From an uncultured Porphyromonadaceae bacterium (GTDB taxonomy: Bacteria > Bacteroidota > Bacteroidia > Bacteroidales > Muribaculaceae), in assembly GCA_947176545.1 (NCBI GenBank), contig CAMWRB010000054.1, forward strand, positions 1-7,680: a stretch of 7,680 bases of DNA. Reading direction: 5' to 3'. Made by a program: the position numbers and the translations under genes. Below are positions 1 to 6,504 of the stretch, piece after piece; the first letter of the stretch is position 1, and each line of letters begins with the position of its first letter. The notes under the pieces are model-generated. The model made no database searches. It saw nothing but the letters and a program-made list of their open reading frames with translations, and had not been told where the DNA came from.

Positions 1-660
1 ACGCGCATTATATGTATCATCGACCAATGTGTACGGAGTGATGATAATCGAACGGTCAAGACTGTATTTTTCATTGCTCGATGATGCCTGCCAGTTGGTC
101 GTGGAGCTGAGTTTGCCGTCCGGGACCTGCACGAAACATGGTATCACCGGTGTATTATCACTCAGCTTCACAGTCATTTCCTCCGGAAGCCATACACCAT
201 CTTCATCGGGTCCGGGAATATAAAAGTAGTATGGACTTGCCGAGGCGTTATCGCCATCCTGAGAAAGTGTCAGTACCTTTGTCACTCCGTCAGTGGCAAC
301 CTCCGTTGTGGTGGCTGCATCCGACAGTTTTACATCTTGGATGTCTGCTTTGTCGATTTGTGAGTCTCCGTTGAGGTCAATAGAAATCGTCGGCTGACCA
401 TCCTGCATATCTACTTTCAGACGGCTGTCAATGCCTGATACAAGATTGAGTGCATCCAACGCAGTGAGGTCGTCATTGTCCGATTTTACAGCATAAACAA
501 AGTTGTCCATACGTTCCGGGACATTAAATCTCAGAACCAACAGATAGGTGTTGGAGCCTTCACCCACCGTATAGCGGGCTTTAGCGAGGTCAGGCGAAGC
601 GGCCATGACACCGGCTGTGCCGAGCAGAGAGCCGGCAAGCATTAAAAGGAATTTTTTCAT
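1..660 (-). CDS. Secreted protein with GEG-N module and dockerin-like Ca loop (3' end cut off by window)
   Basis: Unnamed exported protein; the frame is open from an ATG at 660 to the window edge (220 residues seen, no stop), so its C-terminus is missing. Residues 1-20 form a signal peptide (lysines, then a hydrophobic stretch ending VMA). There is no lipobox cysteine, so it is probably soluble or T9SS-exported rather than a lipoprotein. Residues about 31-84 resemble residues 31-84 of the neighbouring product encoded at 676-1632: both start with GEG-x-N, have a VY pair near 54-56 and an acidic stretch followed by a hydrophobic helix-like segment. Residues 95-106 form a dockerin/EF-hand-like calcium loop with D95, N97, D99, Q101, D103 and D106 at the ligand positions. 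It starts 15 bases after the preceding gene, so it is probably in the B12-controlled operon. Binding corrinoid is inference only; a missing T9SS tail beyond the edge is possible. Confidence 0.85.
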   Translation of the reverse strand, partial: MKKFLLMLAGSLLGTAGVMAASPDLAKARYTVGEGSNTYLLVLRFNVPERMDNFVYAVKSDNDDLTALDALNLVSGIDSRLKVDMQDGQPTISIDLNGDSQIDKADIQDVKLSDAATTTEVATDGVTKVLTLSQDGDNASASPYYFYIPGPDEDGVWLPEEMTVKLSDNTPVIPCFVQVPDGKLSSTTNWQASSSNEKYSLDRSIIITPYTLVDDTYNAR

Positions 661-675
661 TGTGAGAATTGGTTA

Positions 676-1632
676 TTAGGGAATTAATATTTTTTTCGCA
701 GTGTTTCCTGTGCGGATGATGTAAATGCCCGGAACAAGAGCCGTGGCATCAACCCGTACACCTGTCAGAGTGTAGTATTCCTCCGTTTCGGCTTCAGCAA
801 CAGTAACATCGTCAATTCCCGATATTATCTTAGGTTCGCAATAGATATACATATCGGGGTTGTCTGACGGTGGAGTACCTTCGCCTACTCCACCCACCTT
901 AGGACTATCGAACATGGTGAACGACCATCCGTCCACACAGCCGTCCGAGAGGATTCGTCCGGTGAAGCCGGTGCCGCTGTACATCCATTCGTCCGAATGT
1001 CCTGTAATCGTCCAGTAGCTCCAGTATCCGCTATACCAGGCGGATGTCCACCAACCGTAATTCCATCCTTGGTCAGTCATGTCCCAGCAGTCATAGTCGT
1101 ATGCCGGATAGCCGTATGTCGGCTGGTCAAGAGGATGCTGTATGTAATGACATTCGGAGGTAATGGCCTTTTTAACAGCTTCGGCACATATTTCGGGTGT
1201 GCGGTCGCCCGGAGCTTCCGACTGACCGAAAAATGAGTTTGTATTGTAGTAGTCGAAGTTGATAAATTCGTAATCAAGAGCTTTCTCGAAATCGAAATAG
1301 ATATTTTCGAGCATCTTTTCGGCATTACCGACGCCGATGCCGCAGACAGTCGAGCCATATTGACCTGTGGTCTGTGTCAGAAGTACAAGATTGTCCGTAT
1401 TGGCACAAATGGCTTTAAACATATCCTCACCGGTAGGTCTCTCACCGTCAGCCCAGCGAAATCCCCATACATAGACTTTGGGGTCTGAGGCCCCGTCATC
1501 GTTAGTGACGGCGAGGGCGGCTCTGTTAGGCCCCTCTCCGGTCCACGACTTGATTTTGTCGAAATCTATCGCATGAGGCATTGCTGAAAGTGCCGTCAGT
1601 CCGATAGCTAATGAGAGTAGTTCTTTTCTCAT
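676..1632 (-). CDS. Secreted aromatic-rich protein with C-terminal T9SS-type sorting tail, B12 locus
   Basis: A 318-residue exported protein of unknown biochemical function. Residues 1-21 are a signal peptide ending near PHA. Residues 31-85 carry a GEG-x-N start, then VYVWGFRW (53-60) and TGEDM (67-71). Residues 173-240 are very rich in Trp and Tyr: W183, W190, W194, W195, W199, W204, W207, W216 and W236, plus a YDYD motif near 178-181. I recall similar sequences among surface proteins of Bacteroidota and other phyla, but cannot assign a named domain. The last ~34 residues (YYTLTGVRV, then PGIYIIR and a basic KKILIP end) match the style of T9SS type A sorting tails, which direct passage through the outer membrane. 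It lies 48 bases after the PKD-like lipoprotein gene with no visible promoter or terminator between, so it is probably co-transcribed with btuB/btuG. The aromatic patch could bind a flat ligand such as a corrinoid; that is inference. Confidence 0.88.
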   Translation of the reverse strand: MRKELLSLAIGLTALSAMPHAIDFDKIKSWTGEGPNRAALAVTNDDGASDPKVYVWGFRWADGERPTGEDMFKAICANTDNLVLLTQTTGQYGSTVCGIGVGNAEKMLENIYFDFEKALDYEFINFDYYNTNSFFGQSEAPGDRTPEICAEAVKKAITSECHYIQHPLDQPTYGYPAYDYDCWDMTDQGWNYGWWTSAWYSGYWSYWTITGHSDEWMYSGTGFTGRILSDGCVDGWSFTMFDSPKVGGVGEGTPPSDNPDMYIYCEPKIISGIDDVTVAEAETEEYYTLTGVRVDATALVPGIYIIRTGNTAKKILIP

Positions 1633-1680
1633 GATTGATTTATTTTAAATGGTTAGTAAATATTTCTGTGATAAATGTTC

Positions 1681-2871
1681 TCAGGGGTTGGGAAGAGAAG
1701 GAAGTAGTATGTGCAAATCCTGAGCACGGCTTATTTCGGTGGATGTCTCGCCCAGCCATCCACAGTACTGGTTGATTCCGGTATAAACGCGGATGAAATC
1801 AACCCCGGGCAGCTCGACGTGACGGCCGTCGGAATCTACAGCCCATGATATGTCAAATGAATTTAAATCCTCGTACTCGTTAGGATGATTGTCCACATAT
1901 CCCCAAGGGAAACTGTATAAGACATAATAACTCCCGTTACCGCTTATATCCTCTGCATTATTGGCCAGCAAAGTTCCGGAAAATGTTATCTTGTCATCAT
2001 CTATCCACTTCGGGAAATATTCCTGATTGTGAAAGATATTTTTGGGCATATAACCGTGTTGTCCCGTATTGTCGCTCCAGCCTATGTAAAATATATCATC
2101 GAGACTGTTATCCTCGTCTGCGACTATTTCCCGTTGCGGGTCCGGGCGTCGGTATGTTATGGAGTATCCATGATGTGTTCCGGCTGAATTATATTCACTA
2201 CCCGCCAGTTCATACCATTCGTCGTCGGGCAGACCGTTGCAGTTGGTGTCATAGCTTACCATGACTATCCCCGGTTCGGCCGAACCTCCTTTTTTATCCG
2301 GTTGCAAGAGTTCGTAGAAACAGTTCCCCCATATTCGGAAATCCTTCTCACCGGGAACATTTATGACGGTGTGGTCGAAGCCGAATGTCACATAACCACC
2401 GTATCCTCCCAGTGAAATCATAATATCGTTAGTTCCTGAGATTGATTCCTCCGCTTTCTGAAGAATTGATGCGTATGTGTCACCCTCCTCAAACCGCGGC
2501 ATTTCATTGATAAACTGTCCCGGAGCCGGGCAATAGTCATATACTTTGGCTATGTAAGGACTGTATTCAATCTCCTCGTGAATGACGTGAATGACAAATG
2601 AGAAATCGTAGGGAGTGTATGAATCCAGAATTTTTAACTCCACATCATACGTGCCCTCATCCTGCGCGAGAAAGATATAATCGCGAGCCCTGCTTACCAA
2701 CGAACCGTTCACATACCATTCGTATTCACTTCCGGTCAAAGCAGGATGCAAATCGAGTTTCTGCATCCGCGCAATGTAATATACATCGTCGATGCCGAGA
2801 CTGACCGTCGGTATGTCGTTACTGCAGCCGCACATGAGAGCTGCAAGCGGTAATATATAAATCTTCTTCAT
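1681..2871 (-). CDS. PKD-like surface lipoprotein of the cobalamin locus
   Basis: A 396-residue lipoprotein, probably on the cell surface. The signal peptide ends in a lipobox with C16 (MCGC) as the likely lipidated residue, followed by S-N-D, in keeping with the acidic export signals of Bacteroidota surface lipoproteins. Residues about 20-97 look like one Ig/PKD-type beta domain (EWYVNG near 51-56, then GTYDVEL near 73-79). Residues about 100-396 form a second conserved domain with GGYGGYVTFGFDH (155-167) and an acidic loop, DTNCNGLPDDEW (208-219), in which D208, N210, N212, D216 and D217 could hold calcium. A GWLGETSTEI segment lies at 371-380. I recognise this domain from Bacteroides proteins annotated only as cell surface protein. 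Its ATG overlaps the btuG-like stop codon by four bases (ATGA), implying translational coupling and a shared task in corrinoid capture. The exact role is unknown. Confidence 0.9.
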   Translation of the reverse strand: MKKIYILPLAALMCGCSNDIPTVSLGIDDVYYIARMQKLDLHPALTGSEYEWYVNGSLVSRARDYIFLAQDEGTYDVELKILDSYTPYDFSFVIHVIHEEIEYSPYIAKVYDYCPAPGQFINEMPRFEEGDTYASILQKAEESISGTNDIMISLGGYGGYVTFGFDHTVINVPGEKDFRIWGNCFYELLQPDKKGGSAEPGIVMVSYDTNCNGLPDDEWYELAGSEYNSAGTHHGYSITYRRPDPQREIVADEDNSLDDIFYIGWSDNTGQHGYMPKNIFHNQEYFPKWIDDDKITFSGTLLANNAEDISGNGSYYVLYSFPWGYVDNHPNEYEDLNSFDISWAVDSDGRHVELPGVDFIRVYTGINQYCGWLGETSTEISRAQDLHILLPSLPNP

Positions 2872-4025
2872 TTTGTCAGGAATGTTATGTGTGCAGGAAT
2901 ATCACCGGTTCGGACGCTCCATTTTTTATATCCGTCATTGGAGAAGCAATAGAGTGTCCCCGAGGAAACATAATTCTTAGCATCGGTCACGAAAATATCT
3001 CCGGTTTCGGGGTGAATGGCTATGCCGTATGGTATGGTTATATTTTTTTCAGTACCGTCCTTGATGAAGTTGTCTGAAATCTTTTCCTTGGTGCGTATGT
3101 CTATAATGCCGTAGGTGATGGTGTTGGAGGCGGTATAGTTGTTCCATTCGGTGGCATAGTAATACATATATTCCCCGTAAAACGCCATATTTGAGCAGGC
3201 TAACGGTAGAGTATCCGTAACTTCCATCCGGTTGAATCCGGGTTTCTTCTGCATCACATACAGTCGTGAGGGATGATACTGATAGTCACCGCGCGAAGTG
3301 ACCCACAGTTTGTTATATTTATCCTTTTTCAACCGGTGGAGATTTATTCCGACGGGTATCTGCTGTACCTGCTTGAAATCTATCATCTGTATTACCGAGA
3401 CTGTATTGTCATAGTTGGGAGCGCGGTAGCCTCCGGAGTTGGCCACATACATATAGTCATCCACTATCTCCATCTCTTCGGGCTGATACCCGACGGAGAC
3501 TTTTCGCGTCACGGAGAGTGAAAGGGTGTCAATTTCGTAGACCGCACCTTTAGGGGCGTTCGGGTCAATCAGCACCGGTCCGACGTATGAGCTTACGTAA
3601 GCTTTGCCACGGTGAAACCGGACATACCGGCAATTGGGAATGTCCACCTGTCCGAGTCGGATGCCGGTATGGGCATCGAGAACTTCAACCTTGTGAGAGC
3701 AATTGACCACGACATATAATTTACTACCATATATTCCGATATCGTTGCCCACATCGCCGAGTTCCTTTATGACATTTGGATTCTTCTCGGCATAAAAGTT
3801 TCTTGAATATAGGCCGGTGTAGTAGTCGTAATAGTCGAGAGTACATTTGTTTGAGCCCATATTACCCTCGTTCACCAGATAGAAGCCGCGTATATCCGCT
3901 CCCGGTAGCTCGTCACCGATGATGTCATACTCCGTGGGCACCACAAGTTCGTCCTCACGACAACTTGTGGCGACCGTCAGGAGCGTCATTATAAATATAT
4001 ATGAGAAAAACTGTCTTAGTTTCAT
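2868..4025 (-). CDS. btuG: BtuG-like beta-propeller surface lipoprotein (corrinoid binding)
   Basis: A 385-residue lipoprotein of the YncE-like beta-propeller type. In gut Bacteroides, BtuG binds cobalamin very tightly at the surface and caps the BtuB transporter; that is family knowledge. In the sequence, a signal peptide runs to ATSC with C22 as the lipidated residue, followed by R-E-D-E, an acidic stretch typical of surface-exported lipoproteins. The lipobox is slightly unusual, with Ala rather than Leu at -3. Mature residues 46-385 show repeated blade-like segments; landmarks are VNEGNMGSNK (51-60), YYDYYTGLYSRNF (65-77), ELGDVGNDIGIYG (88-100), NCRYVRF (131-137), VANSGGY (194-200) and INLHRL (227-232), all of which I recall from BtuG-type proteins. 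Its ATG overlaps the btuB stop codon by four bases, matching the stable BtuB-BtuG complex. Generic YncE propellers are the alternative, but position and motifs favour BtuG. Confidence 0.9.
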   Translation of the reverse strand: MKLRQFFSYIFIMTLLTVATSCREDELVVPTEYDIIGDELPGADIRGFYLVNEGNMGSNKCTLDYYDYYTGLYSRNFYAEKNPNVIKELGDVGNDIGIYGSKLYVVVNCSHKVEVLDAHTGIRLGQVDIPNCRYVRFHRGKAYVSSYVGPVLIDPNAPKGAVYEIDTLSLSVTRKVSVGYQPEEMEIVDDYMYVANSGGYRAPNYDNTVSVIQMIDFKQVQQIPVGINLHRLKKDKYNKLWVTSRGDYQYHPSRLYVMQKKPGFNRMEVTDTLPLACSNMAFYGEYMYYYATEWNNYTASNTITYGIIDIRTKEKISDNFIKDGTEKNITIPYGIAIHPETGDIFVTDAKNYVSSGTLYCFSNDGYKKWSVRTGDIPAHITFLTK

Positions 4026-6013
4026 ATTTCCACTGTTACGGTGACTCTGTAGTTTCGTTTGGGCATGGGATAGTTGAGGATTACATCATAGTCCTGACTG
4101 AGCAGGTTATTGACCTCAATCAATCCTCTGAGGCTGACTTTGCCCAACCGGAAATCCTTGCTCAACGAGAGGTCGGAGGTGTACCACGGCTGGGTATAAT
4201 TGTATCTGATGTTTTCCTGCTGATTATATCTTGCGCCTACGTATATCCATGAGTAGTTGAGTCCCCAACCGCGCCACTGCGCATTCACGACCGCTGCCCC
4301 GGAGTGGCGGGGTATATAGGGTATCTGGTGGCGGTAATAATTGTCGGCAGGGTTGGTTACGTCAATGGCTCTCTGGAATGTATACTGTCCGCGGATGGTC
4401 AGAAACAAATCCTTACAGGGATTGACAGTCAGCAAGCCGGTCACATCGATACCCCGTATATCCACAAGTCCGAGATTGAGCATGGTCCAGCGGAACTGCT
4501 GTCCTTTCGGGTAGGCTACAATCTTATCCTTGACACGGTTGTAATAGGCGTCGACGCTGACGCGGGCGGTGGATATAAATCCGAAGGAGTGATGGTCATA
4601 CAGCAGACCGGCATTGTATTGTGTGACACGCTCCGGCGACAGCTGGGAGTTGCCCATATCTGCATAATAGAGGTCGTTGAATGTCGGCATCCTGAACGAC
4701 TGTTTATAAAATATGCGTATGGAGAAATCTCTGTTGTGCAGCGGGTATCCGTTCATAAAGACCGCCGGTGAGAATACATGTTTGTCCGCCGGAGCCTCCT
4801 GCCCTTTGATGCGGTCATGTATGAACGTCCCCAACACACTCCCCTGCATTTTGAACCTGTCAAGGTCAAGGGCAGTCGCCACCGACAGATATTGTGATAC
4901 CCTGTCAGGTTTCACAAAACCGTATACATCGGCATCGAGCGTGTTCCAGAGGAAGTCATAGCTTGCCGAAACATTCCATATGTCGTTAATCTCGTATGAG
5001 TTAGCCGATGATATATAGACCTCCTTCTGTTTGTAGAGATTGTCAATCTTCACCTGCTTGTCATCGTTATTGACATAGTGAGTGCGGTAGAAGGCATATT
5101 TGATATTGTTAAGAGTGGTAAATCTCCCGAAGTATCCGGTATATCGTCCCTGTGCAAATGAGTTGGTGTCCCATATTCGTTCTCCTCTACGCCATACGTT
5201 ATTGACAATCGCTCCCGGCACTCCGCGTTCGGAGTTATAATTATATACCTTGAAGGACCATGAGCCGTTGTTCAGAGAACCGTGGGTGTTGAGCTCTATA
5301 CGCGTGGCATTGATATCACCGTTCTCTCGGACAGCCGTAGTGTCGTAGGCCAACTCCCCGGCGGGATTGACACGTCTGTATCTGAATTTATATTTGCCGC
5401 TTGAGTTTACCCATTCCGCGCTTAGAGAGGCCGAAATACTCCGGCTGAGTTTTAATTCCACAAGGACGGAGGGATTGAGCAAATCGAATGAGCCGGTACG
5501 GAGTGTCGCCCTTGCATGATATCGTTCTCCCTCGTTGAAGACCGGTGTGCGCGTTTTCATATAGATTGTTCCTGCAGAACCGAAATCTTTGGCCGGCTGC
5601 AGTATCTCGCTTTTCTGACCATTATAGAGAGACAAGGCTTCGATATTGTCAAGAGAAAACTGTCCCAAATCTATCTGACCGTTCTGGGCGTTGCCAAGCT
5701 CCACTCCGTCATATACCACACCGGTGTGGTTTGTTCCCATGGAGCGTATATTGACGGTCTTGATGCCGCCGACACCTCCGTAATCCTTGACCTGAACGCC
5801 CGAAAAGTATCGGAGCGCATCGGCCACGCTGTTGCTGTTCAGCCTGTTCAGCTCCTCACCCGACAGGACTTGCGCAGGGATTATGTCATCGGTCGGTTTG
5901 CGGGCAGTCACCACTACCTCCTCCAGTTGTCGGGAGATGGTATCGGGATGTTCGTCAGCGAGAACCTCAACGGCGATGCAGAGAGTCATCACCAAAGGTA
6001 AAATATGTTTCAT
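4022..6013 (-). CDS. btuB: BtuB-type TonB-dependent corrinoid receptor
   Basis: A 663-residue outer-membrane transporter expected to import cobalamin or related corrinoids with energy from TonB-ExbBD. A signal peptide covers residues 1-19 (ends VLA). A TonB-box-like LEEVVVTARK lies at 30-39, directly after the mature N-terminus, so there is no SusC-type N-terminal extension. The plug domain follows at about 40-150, with typical NIRSMG, VVYDGVELGNAQNG and QIDLGQFSLDNIEALSLYNG signatures; the rest is a beta barrel with alternating aromatic strands. Length fits BtuB-type receptors rather than the ~1000-residue SusC class. The substrate call rests on the cobalamin riboswitch in its leader and the adjoining btuG-like gene. 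Oddity: the barrel ends VTVTVEI, without the usual terminal Phe/Trp. The start at 6013 follows an AT-rich leader with no clear Shine-Dalgarno, normal for Bacteroidota. Confidence 0.93.
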   Translation of the reverse strand: MKHILPLVMTLCIAVEVLADEHPDTISRQLEEVVVTARKPTDDIIPAQVLSGEELNRLNSNSVADALRYFSGVQVKDYGGVGGIKTVNIRSMGTNHTGVVYDGVELGNAQNGQIDLGQFSLDNIEALSLYNGQKSEILQPAKDFGSAGTIYMKTRTPVFNEGERYHARATLRTGSFDLLNPSVLVELKLSRSISASLSAEWVNSSGKYKFRYRRVNPAGELAYDTTAVRENGDINATRIELNTHGSLNNGSWSFKVYNYNSERGVPGAIVNNVWRRGERIWDTNSFAQGRYTGYFGRFTTLNNIKYAFYRTHYVNNDDKQVKIDNLYKQKEVYISSANSYEINDIWNVSASYDFLWNTLDADVYGFVKPDRVSQYLSVATALDLDRFKMQGSVLGTFIHDRIKGQEAPADKHVFSPAVFMNGYPLHNRDFSIRIFYKQSFRMPTFNDLYYADMGNSQLSPERVTQYNAGLLYDHHSFGFISTARVSVDAYYNRVKDKIVAYPKGQQFRWTMLNLGLVDIRGIDVTGLLTVNPCKDLFLTIRGQYTFQRAIDVTNPADNYYRHQIPYIPRHSGAAVVNAQWRGWGLNYSWIYVGARYNQQENIRYNYTQPWYTSDLSLSKDFRLGKVSLRGLIEVNNLLSQDYDVILNYPMPKRNYRVTVTVEI

Positions 6014-6030
6014 TCTTCAGGTCAGAAGGT
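6011..6030 (-). promoter_or_regulatory. btuB translation start region overlapping leader structure
   Basis: The btuB ATG (6013-6011) is preceded in the RNA by CCTTCTGACCTGAAGA. No canonical purine-rich Shine-Dalgarno stands at the right distance. The CTTCTGAC part (6028-6021) is complementary to the first eight bases of the B12 box, and the segment just upstream forms the 3' arm of the outer inverted repeat. Access to this start may therefore depend on leader folding. This is inference from complementarity. Confidence 0.4.
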
Positions 6031-6101
6031 TAATACTCAGAAAATAAAATTCCCGTCTGCGTACTAACTGATTGTACACAGACGGGAAAATGTATTAACC
6101 T
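6027..6101. repeat. Outer 10-bp inverted repeat enclosing the terminator hairpin
   Basis: AGGTTAATAC at 6027-6036 and its exact reverse complement GTATTAACCT at 6092-6101 flank the terminator hairpin. Together they give a two-tier structure: an outer 10-bp stem, AT-rich internal bulges, and the inner 15-bp stem. In the transcript the 3' arm ends 13 bases before the btuB ATG. Confidence 0.75.
6050..6088 (-). terminator. Intrinsic-terminator-like hairpin in btuB leader
   Basis: The arms 6074-6088 and 6050-6064 form a 15-base-pair stem with a 9-base loop. The only imperfect pair is G.U in minus-strand RNA but C.A in plus-strand RNA, which supports a minus-strand transcript. The minus-strand RNA continues with AAUUUUAUUUU-like sequence (the start of this run overlaps the stem), a reasonable though imperfect U tract. 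It lies between the cobalamin aptamer and btuB, so it is the likely transcriptional expression platform: ligand-bound RNA would favour termination. Confidence 0.7.
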
Positions 6102-6164
6102 CACGACGAGAGTCAGAATGACCTCAAGTCCCCATGACAGGAACTTACTCATTAGCCCATAATC

Positions 6165-6340
6165 CCGTAGGCACAATCATGTTTACGGCATAGGCAGGTC
6201 TTCTGACTCATCCCAATCTATCACGCCTTCTCAAGACCTGACGGTCTCAATGACATAGTGAAACAGACTTTGGTGTAGGATTCACAGCAGCGGGTACTGT
6301 TCCGGATTTACACCGGATTCCCTTTTAAATCTCCTGAATG
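6165..6340 (-). ncRNA. Cobalamin riboswitch (class-I-like aptamer)
   Basis: Minus-strand leader RNA that senses cobalamin and normally shuts off downstream uptake genes when it is plentiful. The B12 box GTCAGAAGACCTGCC lies at 6207-6193. The conserved core at 6322-6282 reads GGGAATCCGGTG, then TAAATCCGGAACAG, then TACCCGCTGCTGTGA, as in the known family. The closing helix is probably CATTCAGG (6340-6333) with CCTGCCTATG (6198-6189). A 5-bp hairpin, CCGTA/TACGG (6188-6184 with 6169-6165), directly abuts the aptamer 3' end and may be the P13 element used by class-I switches. The aptamer's outer ends are my estimate. It sits 150 bases ahead of the btuB start, with a terminator-like hairpin in between. 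Confidence 0.93.
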
Positions 6341-6376
6341 TCAGTCTTATAACGTTTGATGAGGCTGCAACTCAAA

Positions 6377-6392
6377 TTCTCACTCCTGAGAA
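6377..6392 (-). other. Small hairpin near the 5' end of the leader
   Basis: TTCTCA-GGAG-TGAGAA in the minus-strand RNA gives a 6-bp stem with a 4-base loop, a little downstream of the proposed transcription start and before the aptamer. Such 5' stem-loops can protect a transcript from decay. The role here is inferred, and so short a stem could be chance. Confidence 0.35.
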
Positions 6393-6413
6393 ATGGAGAT
6401 ACCAATGCGACGA

Positions 6414-6421
6414 CAAAGTTA
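6414..6421 (-). promoter_or_regulatory. Bacteroides-type promoter -7 box for the btuB operon
   Basis: TAACTTTG on the minus strand matches the Bacteroidota -7 consensus TAnnTTTG exactly. It lies about 74 bases upstream of the aptamer, which would place the transcription start near 6405 and give a leader of roughly 390 bases. I see no TTTG at the usual -33 distance; that element is often weak. No matching box occurs in the gaps 661-675 or 1633-1680, consistent with one operon promoter. Confidence 0.6.
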
Positions 6422-6504
6422 CAAATATTTTTGATATATCCGGCATTTCGGTCAAAAAATGAGGGAAATTTTATAAATAGGATTTTTCAGGGGGAGTAGC
6501 GCGG
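6422..6504. other. AT-rich spacer between porQ and the btuB promoter
   Basis: This short stretch after the porQ stop codon holds no gene. I find no convincing intrinsic terminator for porQ in it, only a weak ATTTC/GAAAT pairing and runs of A and T. Read-through from porQ into the riboswitch leader therefore cannot be excluded. Confidence 0.5.

Noticed and set aside
1077..1358. 93-codon minus-strand open frame within 676-1632
   Set aside because: Overlaps the larger gene in another frame; Ser/Thr-rich low-complexity product with no export signal.
4304..4771. 155-codon plus-strand open frame opposite the btuB 3' half
   Set aside because: Antisense shadow of the barrel region with no supporting motif.
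5516..6001. 161-codon plus-strand open frame opposite the btuB 5' half
   Set aside because: Antisense to the conserved plug domain of btuB; no family features or start context.
4022..6013. SusC-type glycan receptor reading of the TonB receptor
   Set aside because: Too short, lacks the N-terminal carboxypeptidase-like extension, has no SusD partner, and sits behind a cobalamin riboswitch.
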